DNA of 64,000 bases from DASUPK01 sp963695805 (GCA_963695805.1 CAVOHV010000003.1:186001-250000); one strand, 5' to 3'; positions 8,403 to 16,456 are shown, counted from the stretch's first letter. Numbers and translations are program-made. The notes: generated by a model from the sequence alone, not told the origin.

Positions 8403-9620
8403 TCATGCAGCCACCTCCTGGGGCGAGCCGGTCGGCGCAAGCAGGCCGTCGCCCGCATGAAGGACGAGGGCCAGTGCGCCGAGGAGCTCGGCCCGTTCTC
8501 CGAGCACTCCCGTGACCACGGTGACCTGTTCGGCCGCATTCGTGATCGCGTATCGGCGGATCGACTCGAAGACCGGCTCGGTGATCAGCTCGCCGGCGGC
8601 GCTCAGATCGCCGCCGATGATCACGCAGTCGGGGTTGATCAGATTGCAGAGCCCGGCGAGTGCGACTCCGATCTCCCTGCCGGCCTCGGCGATCAGCCGG
8701 GCCGCCGCGGGGTCCCCCTCGGCGGTCAGCCGCAGGAGCTCCTGCGTCGAGACGGGCTCGCCGCGGCTGGCGCCGAGCTGCTCGGCGATGGCCCGCGCCG
8801 ACGCGACCGTCTCCAAACAGCCGCGGCTTCCGCAGCGGCAGATCGCGGTCCCCTGCTGGGCGGGCGTGTGGCCGATCTCCCCCGCGGTCCCGCCGGCGCC
8901 CCCGTGGAGGCGGCCGCCGAGCAGCAGGCCGGCTCCGACGCCGGAGGAAAGCTTGATGTAGATGACGTCCGAATGCCCCCGGCCCGAGCCCCAGACGTAT
9001 TCCGCAAGCGCCCCGAGATTGGCGTCGTTCTCGACGTGGACAGGCAGCCTCAGGCGGCGTCCCATCTCCGCTGCCGCGTCCACTCCCACCCAGCCGGGGA
9101 GGATCGAGGATGAGCCAACGGTCCTTGTCGAGCTGTTGATCGGGCCGGGGAGCCCCATTCCGACCCCGAGCACACCGTTCCGGTCGACCTTCCCTTCCTC
9201 CAGGACCTGATCGACGAGCTCCGCGGCCGCGTCGAGGCCCTGATCGGCGGAGTGATCGACGTCGAGCTCGCGCCGCGTCTCCGCCAGCAGCTCATGGGAG
9301 AGATCGGATACCGCCACCCGGAGATGCGTGTGGCCGAAGTCGATGCCGACGGCCAGGCCAGCCGAGGGGTCGAGCGAAAGCAGCACGGGCGGCCGTCCGC
9401 CGGCCTCCCCATGAGCCACGCCGAGCGCGTCGCGCTGCTCGGTGAGGAGTCCGGAGTCGATCAGGTCGGAGACGATGCTCGAGACCGTCGAGCGGGAGAG
9501 CCCGGTGGCGCGCGCTATCTCCGCCCGGCTCGCGCGGCCGCGATCACGCAGTGCGTCGATGACGCGACCGCGATTCAGCTCCCTGAGCGACCGAAGCGAT
9601 CCGGAATCCGACGATTCCAC
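8403..9620 (-). CDS. ROK family transcriptional regulator (XylR/NagC-like)
   Basis: 405 aa. An N-terminal winged helix-turn-helix (about residues 14-75, RAEIARATGLSRSTVSSIVSDLIDSGLL) is followed by a ROK sugar-kinase fold (VGIDFGHTHLRVAVSDL, VGMGLPGPINS, VENDANLGALAEY). The zinc-binding ROK signature GEIGHTPAQQ with CRCGSRGCLET is intact. Such proteins are usually repressors released by a sugar or sugar phosphate. It is first in the sugar transport cluster, 76 bases before the binding-protein gene, so it probably controls that cluster and itself. It starts at GTG 9620, directly below a clear -35/-10 pair. Confidence 0.92.
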   Translation of the reverse strand: MESSDSGSLRSLRELNRGRVIDALRDRGRASRAEIARATGLSRSTVSSIVSDLIDSGLLTEQRDALGVAHGEAGGRPPVLLSLDPSAGLAVGIDFGHTHLRVAVSDLSHELLAETRRELDVDHSADQGLDAAAELVDQVLEEGKVDRNGVLGVGMGLPGPINSSTRTVGSSSILPGWVGVDAAAEMGRRLRLPVHVENDANLGALAEYVWGSGRGHSDVIYIKLSSGVGAGLLLGGRLHGGAGGTAGEIGHTPAQQGTAICRCGSRGCLETVASARAIAEQLGASRGEPVSTQELLRLTAEGDPAAARLIAEAGREIGVALAGLCNLINPDCVIIGGDLSAAGELITEPVFESIRRYAITNAAEQVTVVTGVLGERAELLGALALVLHAGDGLLAPTGSPQEVAA

Positions 9621-9629
9621 CGGCGCGGA

Positions 9630-9657
9630 CCCTTATCGACCCCGGAGTGTTTGTCAA
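9630..9657 (-). promoter_or_regulatory. Predicted promoter of the ROK regulator/sugar transport cluster
   Basis: On the minus strand, a perfect -35 TTGACA (9657-9652) and a -10 TAAGGG (9635-9630) are 16 bases apart. The -10 ends 9 bases before the GTG start, so the transcript would be leaderless or nearly so. A GGAG-GAA-CTCC inverted repeat lies just upstream (about 9664-9676) and could be an operator. Confidence 0.55.
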
Positions 9658-9731
9658 GAGTACGGAGGAACTCCTTCAAAAAGGCACAACAATTGTCGGG
9701 ACTCAGGACAAAGCCAAAATGAGCGGCCTGC

Positions 9732-10763
9732 TCATGGCGCAAGCAGCGAGGGGAGACCGAAGCGCGGAAAGATCTCGGGGCTGACAAAGGCCGTGATCTC
9801 GGTGATTCGTGCGCCATCGAAGGTGAGGACGTCGATCGCCGAGGCCGTATAGGGCCCCTTCTCGTCACTCTGGCCGTAGTAGGCGATTGCCGGCTGCCCG
9901 TTGGCGCGAGTCGCCATGGTGCGCGACCCACCGCAAACCTCGACGGCGGCACTCGCCATCGCGGCGATCGTCTCCCGGCCCCGCCACCAGCTCGCCCACG
10001 GGGGCATCGAGAAGACGGCGTCCGCGGTCAGCAGTGCGTGTAGCGCGTCGACGTCGCCCCGCGCCCAGGCTTCGACGTACTCCACGACGAGCTCGCTGAC
10101 CCGCTGGTCGCCGATCGAGCGCAGGGTCGCCTGCTGGCTCCGCTGGGGAAGGCGCTCGTCGATCGTCTTGCGGGCCCGCTGCAGGGCGCTGTTCACCGAT
10201 GCCACGGTCGTGTCCAGCGACTGTGACACCTCGCGCGCGGAGAACCCGAGCACCTCGCGGAGGATGAGGACGGCGCGCTGTCGTGCCGGCAGGTGCTGAA
10301 GCGCGGCGACGAAGGCGAGCTCGACGGCCTCGCGCTGCTCGTAGCGAGCCTCGGGCGCGGCATAGCCGTCTTCAAGCCCGAGCGTCTCATCGGGGTACGG
10401 CTCGACCCACACCGACTCGACGAGCGGCTCGCCCGGATCGTGGTCGTCACTCGGCGGGCCGTAGTCGACCGGCAGGACGCGCTTGGGCCGTCGTGCGATC
10501 GCGTCCAGACAGGCGTTGGTTGCGATCCTGTAGAGCCAGGAACGAGATGAGCTCCGACCCTCGAACCCCGCCAGCCCGCGCCAGGCGCGTAGGAGGGTTT
10601 CCTGAAGCGCGTCCTCGGCATCCTCGAGCGAGCCCAGCATCCTGTAGCAGTGTGCGTGGAGCTCGGCGCGGTGCCGCTCGACGATGCGGCGAAAGCTGCC
10701 CTCGTCGCCACCCTGAGCTGCCTCGAGCAGCTCCTGCTCCCCCTTCAAGGTTGTCGACGCCAT
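9732..10763 (-). CDS. ECF RNA polymerase sigma factor with C-terminal SnoaL domain (SigG/SigJ-like)
   Basis: Sigma-70 family, ECF type. Region 2 is visible as HAHCYRMLGSLEDAEDALQETLLRAWRGLAGF followed by SRSWLYRIATNACLDAIARR. Region 4 is LPARQRAVLILREVLGFSAREVSQSLDTTVASVNSALQRAR. After residue ~200 comes a SnoaL/NTF2-like domain, typical of ECF41/ECF56 or TIGR02960 sigma factors, in which the extra domain regulates activity instead of an anti-sigma factor. No anti-sigma gene is adjacent, which agrees. The start at ATG 10763 follows the homologous N-terminus; the frame is open to 10814. Confidence 0.9.
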   Translation of the reverse strand: MASTTLKGEQELLEAAQGGDEGSFRRIVERHRAELHAHCYRMLGSLEDAEDALQETLLRAWRGLAGFEGRSSSRSWLYRIATNACLDAIARRPKRVLPVDYGPPSDDHDPGEPLVESVWVEPYPDETLGLEDGYAAPEARYEQREAVELAFVAALQHLPARQRAVLILREVLGFSAREVSQSLDTTVASVNSALQRARKTIDERLPQRSQQATLRSIGDQRVSELVVEYVEAWARGDVDALHALLTADAVFSMPPWASWWRGRETIAAMASAAVEVCGGSRTMATRANGQPAIAYYGQSDEKGPYTASAIDVLTFDGARITEITAFVSPEIFPRFGLPSLLAP

Positions 10764-10803
10764 CGTCACGCTCACCAATGTAGACCGGGTAGGCGAGGCA
10801 AAC

Positions 10804-10920
10804 TCATCGCTCAATTAGTGCTGTTGAGGCCCGACTGACGTTCCCGGAGTAGAGGGCGAGCACCCGGAGGGCAAGTGCAACCTCTGTCACTGTCCGTCCC
10901 TTGCGAAGCTCCGTGGTCAT
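10804..10920 (-). pseudogene. 38-codon ORF resembling the start of a terminase-small-subunit/HTH protein
   Basis: Reads MTTELRKGRTVTEVALALRV then LALYSGNVSRASTALIER and stops. The ALALRVLALYSGNVSRASTAL pattern resembles the first helices of homeodomain-like terminase-type HTH proteins, which would continue for 100 or more residues. No continuation is seen. It lies upstream of the sigma factor on the same strand. The rest of the 10764-11094 gap shows no gene. It may be a phage remnant or chance; family resemblance is from memory. Confidence 0.25.
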
Positions 10921-11094
10921 CACCCTGAGTTTCGCAGTCGCCGAAGATGCAGGCGATCCGTGCCGAAGGCGATCCCCGAGCTGGGCGCCCTAAAATCGAC
11001 TGCGAGACGCCAACCCCGGTGACCTGCGAGTCCTTTTACGGTCCGATATTTGCTTGTAGGAAGTCGTAGCGAAACCTGAGATAGGGAGTGGAGC

Positions 11095-11607
11095 ATGCGG
11101 AAGTTTGTCTCGATCGCCGTCGCCACGGCGTTGGTTGCGGCCCTGCCCGCCGCCGGGGCCCAGGCCAAGACCAAGACCAAGCAGATCAGCACGAGCATCT
11201 TCCTCGACGTGGCCGGCTTGATCGACAGAAATGGCGGCGTGACCTACTTCTGGTTCGGCGGCGTCTCTGCGAAGAAATCCACCTGTCGTGATGGTCGGAA
11301 TGTGACGCTCTTCCGTGTCGAGCCCAACGGAACCGCCAGCCCGATCGCCTCCAGCGAGTCCGACTCCGGCGACGTTCAGCCGATGCTCCTGGGACCCCTG
11401 GACGCAATCACGGGCTCCTACTACGCGGAGATCGCCCCGAAGCAGGTCATTAAGTGGACCTCGAAGCCGAAGGTGGTTAAGCCCGTTAGCCAGGGAACGG
11501 TAATCGGACGGGCTAGCCGAGTAAGGAAAGTGAAACTGAACTGCCTCGCAGCCCGCAGTTCAACCATCCATGTGGAGGTTCCCGCTGGCCTCTTGACATC
11601 TCCGTAA
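11095..11607 (+). CDS. Secreted protein of unknown function
   Basis: 170 aa with a clear Sec signal peptide (MRKFVSIAVATALVAALPAA, cleavage after GAQA). The mature part is beta-rich: a TCRDGRNVTLFRVEPNG segment, LGPLDAITGSYYAEI, and two cysteines that could pair. I do not recognise the family, though the 'CRxGRxVxLFR' pattern occurs in secreted actinobacterial proteins. A GGAGTGGAGC ribosome site precedes the ATG. Followed 24 bases later by a copy of the dispersed hairpin repeat. Likely exported; no function assigned. Confidence 0.7.
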   Translation: MRKFVSIAVATALVAALPAAGAQAKTKTKQISTSIFLDVAGLIDRNGGVTYFWFGGVSAKKSTCRDGRNVTLFRVEPNGTASPIASSESDSGDVQPMLLGPLDAITGSYYAEIAPKQVIKWTSKPKVVKPVSQGTVIGRASRVRKVKLNCLAARSSTIHVEVPAGLLTSP

Positions 11608-11630
11608 GGCCAGGGAAGCGCGCGCAGGCA

Positions 11631-11650
11631 CTGCTTTCCATCTAAAGCGG
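11631..11650 (+). repeat. Dispersed hairpin repeat, CCATCT-loop variant
   Basis: CTGCTTT and AAAGCGG pair across a CCATCT loop (one T.G wobble). First copy of the family found only between 11.6 and 21.7 kb. Located 24 bases after a stop codon. Confidence 0.6.
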
Positions 11651-11751
11651 CTGTTTCGCATGGCGTGGACTCTGGCGCGCGAGGCGCTGGTTACCCGCCC
11701 GCGTACCGCTTGACTCTGGACGCCGGGGCGTGATACGCGTGCTGGGGACTA

Positions 11752-13779
11752 ATGGCGATTCCGCCCCTCAACAGGCGCAAGGGGCAACAGCGCGTCGCCG
11801 CCTTCGCCACGATCGCAGCCGTTTCTCTTGCCGCAAGCGGCGCCGGCGTCGCCTGGGGCGCCGGGGTGTTTCCCCGCGCCACAGCGGCCCCCGCGTCGAG
11901 CCCCGGCTGCAGCCGATCGTCACCCACCCCGCGCCCTGACGGGACCCGTCGCATAAGCGACGGCACGCTTCGCGTCACCCCGACGGCGATCGTCGCCGGG
12001 GCCGAGGACCAGGACATACGAGTCACCGTCGACCCGGCTGGGCGGGGCGGCCCGGATCGCGTCACCATCCGCCTCTACCGGCCTGCCGACCCGCGCGGCC
12101 CCCGCGGCGGCTTCGAGCGCTACAGCGGCCCCCAACGCACCCTAAGACTGTCGGGTGGCTCCCCTCGCAGCCTCACATTCCGGGACCTGAACCTGCCGGG
12201 GGGCGACTACGAGCTCCGCCTCACCAGTCCAAGAGGCAAGCCGATCGGCGGCTCAAACTTAGTCGTCTACGACCAGCACCGCCTGCCGCCCGGGGGCGGC
12301 GATAACTCGACTCACGGCAATGGGAAGCCATCCCCCCTGACGCTGCCGAGCCCGAGCACGAACAACGATGTCAGCAACCAGGCGGGACAGCAGGCGGAGA
12401 CTTACGACGCGGTGGAGCCCGACAACCCGGCGCGGGTTGCCGCCAGCGTCAACCCCGACGGGGCCAACCCGGACGTCTGGATCTCCAACGACTTCATGCG
12501 GCCCGGGACCGAAGTAATACAAACGATGCCGAGCAACTCACTGCGGCGGGCCTCGGAGGGCGGCGGCACTGTAGCTCTCAACATGTGCTGCGATCCGGGC
12601 CTCGCCGCCGATGACCGCGGGAACATCTGGCTCTCGCACCTCGGCACCTCGCCGAACTACGTCGCGATCAACCGCATCGCGGGCCCGAGCGGCACCAGCC
12701 TCCAGACCAACAACGTGGCCATTCCTCGCGCCACCGCCGGTCTCCAAGACAAGCCGTTGTCCACGATCGACACCTCGGCGACCAGCCCGAAGCGCTACCG
12801 CCTCTACGAAGTCTGGATCGAGAATCCCGGCCAAGCCGTGGTCATCAACGAGTGCAACGCCGTCACCGCCTCCAACTGCGACAGCCCCGAGAACTGGGGC
12901 GACACACCCGCGGTGGTAGAGCCCGGCTCCGGGACCAGCAGCTACCCCTCGGTGGCCACGGCCCCGAACGGTGACGTCTACGTCTCCTGGTGGGACCAAG
13001 ACGCCGACCAGATCATGATCGATCGCTGCCTCGCGGCCGAGGACTGCACCCTCAGCAGCAGCTGGAACGAGGCCACAGTGGTCGACAATGACCTCGACCC
13101 TGGCTCGGCCAACGCCCTACCCTTCTTCTGCCCGATCATCTCGGCACCGGGAGGCCGGGTAGCCCCGCAGCCGTACGTCGACGTCGGCCCGGACGGCAAG
13201 GTCTACGTGGCCTACAGCGAGCTTCGCAACAACGGAACGACGAGGTGCACCGCCTCGGCCACCGACCGCACCTTCGAGAGCCGGATCGCCGCCGGCTCTG
13301 CCAACACCTTCCCGGCCCTCAACTCCGGGGTGCGGATCAGCGATGACACCGCAACGGCACCCAACGACCACTTCTTCGCCACCCTGGCCGCGGATCCCTC
13401 GGTGGCGGGGCGGGTTGAGTCGAACCTCTACAGCACCAAGCTCGACTCCTCCGGGGCCGCCACCAACCAGTTCTACGTGATCTCAACCGACGGCGGCAGC
13501 AGCTACTCAGCAATGACCCAGATTTCGACCGCCTCATCCGACTTCAGCGGGGCAAACAGCGATGACTTCGACTACGGCGACTACGAGGGCGCCAACGCTG
13601 CCGGAGGTCTCTTCCTGCCCGCCTGGACCGACAACCGGGCTGCGCACGGCGGCGACGCTGAGCTCTACATGCTGACCCCGCTCATCGCCGAGCAGGCAGA
13701 CGTCGAGCTTTCTGCGACTGAGATCGAGTCCGGCGTGCAACATCTGAGTGGGCCTCCTAGGTGCTCGTTTCTTAGGTGA
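11752..13779 (+). CDS. Large secreted protein with sialidase/BNR-like repeats
   Basis: 675 aa. A long basic N-terminus precedes a hydrophobic export segment (about residues 17-40), then a beta-sandwich-like domain (70-170) and a Ser/Pro linker. Residues ~200-640 have segments typical of six-bladed propeller 'exo-alpha-sialidase' proteins: YPSVATAPNGDVYVSWWDQD, PQPYVDVGPDGKVYVAYSE and LPAWTDNRAAHGGDAELYML. Cys pairs (MCCDP, ECNAVTASNCD, RCLAAEDC) suggest disulfides. Enzyme activity is not evident. The last ~35 residues look like run-through past the propeller. Neighbours give no pathway context. Confidence 0.7.
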   Translation: MAIPPLNRRKGQQRVAAFATIAAVSLAASGAGVAWGAGVFPRATAAPASSPGCSRSSPTPRPDGTRRISDGTLRVTPTAIVAGAEDQDIRVTVDPAGRGGPDRVTIRLYRPADPRGPRGGFERYSGPQRTLRLSGGSPRSLTFRDLNLPGGDYELRLTSPRGKPIGGSNLVVYDQHRLPPGGGDNSTHGNGKPSPLTLPSPSTNNDVSNQAGQQAETYDAVEPDNPARVAASVNPDGANPDVWISNDFMRPGTEVIQTMPSNSLRRASEGGGTVALNMCCDPGLAADDRGNIWLSHLGTSPNYVAINRIAGPSGTSLQTNNVAIPRATAGLQDKPLSTIDTSATSPKRYRLYEVWIENPGQAVVINECNAVTASNCDSPENWGDTPAVVEPGSGTSSYPSVATAPNGDVYVSWWDQDADQIMIDRCLAAEDCTLSSSWNEATVVDNDLDPGSANALPFFCPIISAPGGRVAPQPYVDVGPDGKVYVAYSELRNNGTTRCTASATDRTFESRIAAGSANTFPALNSGVRISDDTATAPNDHFFATLAADPSVAGRVESNLYSTKLDSSGAATNQFYVISTDGGSSYSAMTQISTASSDFSGANSDDFDYGDYEGANAAGGLFLPAWTDNRAAHGGDAELYMLTPLIAEQADVELSATEIESGVQHLSGPPRCSFLR

Positions 13780-13897
13780 CACGAGCCTGCCATTTGGAGG
13801 CCCTTCTTCATGGCAGTCCAAAGCGGCTATCCCACCTGAGCCGAGGCAGGACTCCACAGCCAACGGCACCCGCGCCAGGCCCGGGACGCCACTCGGC

Positions 13898-13928
13898 CAG
13901 GTTCGAATCCTGTCGGGCGCCCTCTAGA
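13898..13928 (+). other. tRNA 3'-end fragment (T-arm and acceptor), copy 1
   Basis: Contains a T-arm (CAGG, TTCGAAT, CCTG), then TGTCGGGCGC and CTCTAGA. It looks like the last ~30 bases of a tRNA gene of the GCGCCCG...CGGGCGC acceptor type (perhaps tRNA-Arg). No matching 5' half lies upstream. A 28/31 identical copy is inverted at 18539-18569. Such fragments are usual scars of elements that integrate into tRNA genes. Confidence 0.55.
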
Positions 13929-14007
13929 GACGCCGAAGGCGAGCGGCCAGACGTGCGGTGGGGGGCGGCCCCAGGGCCACCCCCTCACCGATCAGCTGAG
14001 GAAATCC

Positions 14008-14739
14008 TTACTTCTTCCTGGACTTCTTCGGCTTGCATTTCTGGACCGACTGCGAGGCTTTGGTCGAGCCATCGGCGAACCGGGTCGTCGCCGTATTGAC
14101 CCACTTCTTGTGGCACCTCGCCATGACGTAGTAGGTCGGCTTGCCCTTCTTCTTGCCCGACTTCACCTTGTTGATCGTCGCGTCGAAATGCGTGATCGAG
14201 GTCCCCGTGGGTGGAATCTGGACGACGAGCGTGTTCGTGGCGGTATTCAGGACGCCGGTCAGCGTGGTGCTGAAGGCGTAGCCCCCGCTGGACGTGAAGA
14301 CGTCGACGTGCAGATAGACGGACGGACTGCCCCCTGAAGGCGTGCCGTTGTACGCGGCCACCTTTCCGGTCAGTGCTCCCCCGTTGATGATCGCGCTGCC
14401 CTGCCCGATCCGGCTGGCGCCGCACGCGGCGTTGGCCTGGGCCTCGGGAGCCGTGTTGATCAGGTTCAACTGGCACTGGGCGACCTTGCCCGGTGTGAAT
14501 TTGAGGTCCGTGCTGAACAGAAGAACCGTCTGGGTCGGTGTTGGTGTGAATCCACCGGTGTAGAACGTCTCGATGTTGTTCGCGATCGACGCCGGGCCGA
14601 AGTTCTTGCTCTCCTGCTTCTTCGGCGACACTGTGGCCGTGTAGCTGATGCCGGTGACGGCCGCCGAGGCGGTTCCGCTCACCAACAGAGCACCTATGAC
14701 ACCCAGGGACGATGCGAGCACATGCTTGCGCTTGCTCAT
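14008..14739 (-). CDS. Secreted protein of unknown function with Lys-rich tail
   Basis: 243 aa. A signal peptide (MSKRKHVLASSLGVIGALLV, cleaved after TASA) is followed by a beta-rich domain and the end segment YYVMARCHKKWVNTATTRFADG, which closes in a very basic KPKKSRKK tail. This 'C-x-KKW...T-x-x-ADGST...C' ending is, as I recall, frequent in exported proteins of Solirubrobacterales, where Lys-rich tails may bind wall polymers. Single gene, ATG start, no operon partners. Function unknown. Confidence 0.75.
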   Translation of the reverse strand: MSKRKHVLASSLGVIGALLVSGTASAAVTGISYTATVSPKKQESKNFGPASIANNIETFYTGGFTPTPTQTVLLFSTDLKFTPGKVAQCQLNLINTAPEAQANAACGASRIGQGSAIINGGALTGKVAAYNGTPSGGSPSVYLHVDVFTSSGGYAFSTTLTGVLNTATNTLVVQIPPTGTSITHFDATINKVKSGKKKGKPTYYVMARCHKKWVNTATTRFADGSTKASQSVQKCKPKKSRKK

Positions 14740-14990
14740 GCCATTCCTCTCTCCTTATCTATTTCCGCACCGGCAGAACTATGCCGCAATAAGCGCCAGG
14801 TCGGAGCGGGGACCCAGCGAGTCTGGCGCCCGAAGCGCAACGCGCCGTCCGGGTTCTCGACGGAACTTGCCTACGCGTTTGCCACGGATACCGTGCCTGA
14901 TCCGTCCGGACCTGTACAAGAGGGACCAGAGCGGCAGTCTCACGTCGCGGCAACCCTAGTGATGGCGCGCGCATGATCCGTCGAAAGGTG

Positions 14991-15010
14991 CCGCTTTCCA
15001 TGCAAAGCGG
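14991..15010 (+). repeat. Dispersed hairpin repeat, CCATGC-loop type
   Basis: CCGCTTT and AAAGCGG pair perfectly across a CCATGC loop. Six bases later comes a TCGTCC-type hairpin, giving the same two-hairpin arrangement as at 19741-19786. Confidence 0.7.
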
Positions 15011-15015
15011 ATAGC

Positions 15016-15033
15016 TGCTTCTCGTCCAAAGCG
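15016..15033 (+). repeat. Dispersed hairpin repeat, TCGTCC-loop type (weaker stem)
   Basis: GCTTC-TCGTCC-AAAGC, with the innermost pair mismatched. It abuts the stop codon (15034-15036) of the minus-strand SnoaL gene. Confidence 0.55.
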
Positions 15034-15420
15034 CTACTCCGACAGCCCGGCGGCTTCGAGGGCTTCGGCCCGATGTTCGTACTCATCTATGCGCAGAACC
15101 TTGCCGTCGCGCAGCGTGTAGACCTCGTAGAAGCGGGTTTCGACTTCGACCCCGCTCGCTCGACCACGGCCGTGGAATCGAACCGTCACGAACACCCGGT
15201 CTCCGCGTCCGATCACCTCGTCGAGGGTTGTCTCCGCCCCCTCCCAGGCTTCGTTCCAGCGTTCGTAGTTCGCCAGCACGGCGTTGTTGCCGTACAAGGC
15301 ACCGTCCTCCAAGCTGATCACCACTATGTGGGGGTCGTGGAACCCTGCGATGCGGTCGTAGTCGCCACGCGAGTAGGCATCCCAGGCCTCGCGCACGATC
15401 TCCACGTTCTCCTCCGACAT
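15034..15420 (-). CDS. SnoaL-like (NTF2 superfamily) protein, tandem copy 2
   Basis: 128 aa. MSEENVEIVREAWDAYSRGD is the standard start of a large actinobacterial SnoaL-like family with a cone-shaped alpha+beta fold used by isomerases, hydratases and small-ligand binders. The conserved DPHIVVISLEDG, GRGDRVFVTVRFHGRG and VYTLRDGKVLRIDEYEHRAEAL segments are present. The start is 3 bases after the stop of the upstream paralogue, whose tail CTGTCGGAG supplies the Shine-Dalgarno sequence. The substrate is unknown. One of two complete genes in an array that also keeps two orphan tails. Confidence 0.82.
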   Translation of the reverse strand: MSEENVEIVREAWDAYSRGDYDRIAGFHDPHIVVISLEDGALYGNNAVLANYERWNEAWEGAETTLDEVIGRGDRVFVTVRFHGRGRASGVEVETRFYEVYTLRDGKVLRIDEYEHRAEALEAAGLSE

Positions 15421-15423
15421 CGC

Positions 15424-15822
15424 CTACTCCGACAGCCCGGCGGCTTTGAGGGCGGCGTCTCGGTCCGCGTACATCTCCATTCGCACTACGAGTCCGTCCT
15501 GAAACGTCCAGACCTGTGCGAAGCGCATCTCCACCTCCGGGCCGCTGTGCTTGGCGCTCGCGCGTTGGCGGACGATCGCGACCACCCGATCCTCGGCGTC
15601 GAAGACCTCCTCGACATCGATCGTCCATAGTTCGAAGCCCTCCAGCCATTCCGCGAGCCACCTGTTGGTTTCATCGACCCCGACGCATTTCTCCGGAAGC
15701 ATTCCCCGAAACGGGGTCGTGTCCCAGACGAAGTCCGGGTGGGTCACCTCAGGCAAGAGCTCTCGAGTCCTCTGGACGTGCTCGTAGCCGCGCCGCACCA
15801 GCTCCACGTTCTCCTCCGACAT
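15424..15822 (-). CDS. SnoaL-like (NTF2 superfamily) protein, tandem copy 1
   Basis: 132 aa, paralogous to the next gene (MSEENVELVRRGYEHV start, LKAAGLSE end). It shows HPDFVWDTTPFRG, DAEDRVVAIVRQRASAKHSG and VWTFQDGLVVRMEMYADRDAAL of the family. I chose ATG 15822 because it matches the paralogue. The frame continues upstream through TAGLSEKA, which is the tail of a lost third copy whose stop has become AAG; that tail also holds the CGGAG ribosome site. Confidence 0.82.
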   Translation of the reverse strand: MSEENVELVRRGYEHVQRTRELLPEVTHPDFVWDTTPFRGMLPEKCVGVDETNRWLAEWLEGFELWTIDVEEVFDAEDRVVAIVRQRASAKHSGPEVEMRFAQVWTFQDGLVVRMEMYADRDAALKAAGLSE

Positions 15823-15825
15823 CGC

Positions 15826-15842
15826 CTTCTCCGACAGCCCGG
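15826..15842 (-). pseudogene. Orphan 3' tail of a lost SnoaL copy
   Basis: The 17-base tail sequence CTACTCCGACAGCCCGG (plus-strand reading) that ends both intact SnoaL genes recurs here with the stop changed (CTTCTCC). Translated on the minus strand it still encodes AGLSEKA. A further copy sits at 16060-16080. Confidence 0.55.
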
Positions 15843-15857
15843 CGGTTCGAGCATGCC

Positions 15858-16028
15858 TCAGTACCACTTGCCCCGGGCGAAGCCTCCGAAGGCGATCAGT
15901 CCGATCAGCACGATGATCAGCCCGATTACGAGGCTCCAGAACAGCGCCACCACGATCCCGATGATCACGAGGATGCCTCCGAGGGAGATACCGCCAATGC
16001 CGCCGCCGCGACGTTCCGGTGTGGCCAT
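15858..16028 (-). CDS. Small membrane protein (56 aa) of unknown function
   Basis: Starts MATPERRGGGIGGISLGGI and is followed by two hydrophobic stretches (about residues 14-31 and 33-50), ending FARGKWY. ATG 16028 has a perfect GGAGG seven bases upstream, which together with the two-helix composition makes it a convincing short gene. Short Gly-rich two-helix membrane proteins of this kind are common but unassigned in actinobacteria. Located inside the SnoaL array, same strand. Confidence 0.6.
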   Translation of the reverse strand: MATPERRGGGIGGISLGGILVIIGIVVALFWSLVIGLIIVLIGLIAFGGFARGKWY

Positions 16029-16059
16029 TGATGCCTCCGTTCTAGGGGATGCGGCGAGC

Positions 16060-16080
16060 CTACTCCGGCAGCCCGGTGAG
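16060..16080 (-). pseudogene. Second orphan SnoaL tail
   Basis: CTACTCCGGCAGCCCGG matches the SnoaL 3' tail in 16 of 17 bases. On the minus strand it encodes TGLPE followed by TAG, as in AGLSE-stop of the intact copies. No SnoaL reading frame precedes it; the 105-aa gene ends at 16084 instead. Confidence 0.45.
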
Positions 16081-16083
16081 GTT

Positions 16084-16401
16084 CTAGAAGATGGGCTCCG
16101 CTTGGTCGATCAGGGCGAGCGCCTCCTCCATCGAGTAGGTCGCGTGGACATTCACCTTGTTCCACTGCATGAGGCGGCTCTGGAAGGCGAAGTCCCGGAC
16201 GGAATCAATGTCGTCCGCCTCGACCACCGCGAGGATGATGTGGTCCGGGCCGAAGACGCGCATGGTGACGATGTTGATGCCCAGCCCTTCGGCGAGTTGC
16301 GGAATCTGGCCAGCGCCCTCCTTCATGATCTGCCGCGTCTGAGCATTGGAAGTCGGGCAGAGGTTGGGCGGATGCTCGGCGATGACGGCGAACGTTGCCA
16401 T
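16084..16401 (-). CDS. Conserved small protein, probable ferredoxin-like (dimeric alpha/beta barrel) fold
   Basis: 105 aa, MATFAVIAEHPPNLCPTSNA start. The segment GINIVTMRVFGPDHIILAVV followed by EADDIDSVRDFAFQSRL suggests a beta-alpha-beta ferredoxin-like domain like those of the GYD/DUF3303 and muconolactone-isomerase groups; this is pattern resemblance, not a firm family call. Its one cysteine lies in the PPNLCPTSN loop. GGAGGTCCCCT-like ribosome site upstream. Orphan gene; function unknown. Confidence 0.65.
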   Translation of the reverse strand: MATFAVIAEHPPNLCPTSNAQTRQIMKEGAGQIPQLAEGLGINIVTMRVFGPDHIILAVVEADDIDSVRDFAFQSRLMQWNKVNVHATYSMEEALALIDQAEPIF

Positions 16402-16456
16402 AGGGGACCTCCGTGTTGGTTAGGCGGACATCGCCCGCGCAGTATCTCTCGACGGA

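Noticed and set aside
13811..13826. Tenth hairpin repeat (TCCAAAGCGG)
   Set aside because: The right half matches but no complementary left arm is present, so it is at most a degraded copy.
13780..13930. Complete tRNA gene
   Set aside because: Only T-arm and acceptor are present; no D-arm, anticodon arm or 5' acceptor strand that pairs.
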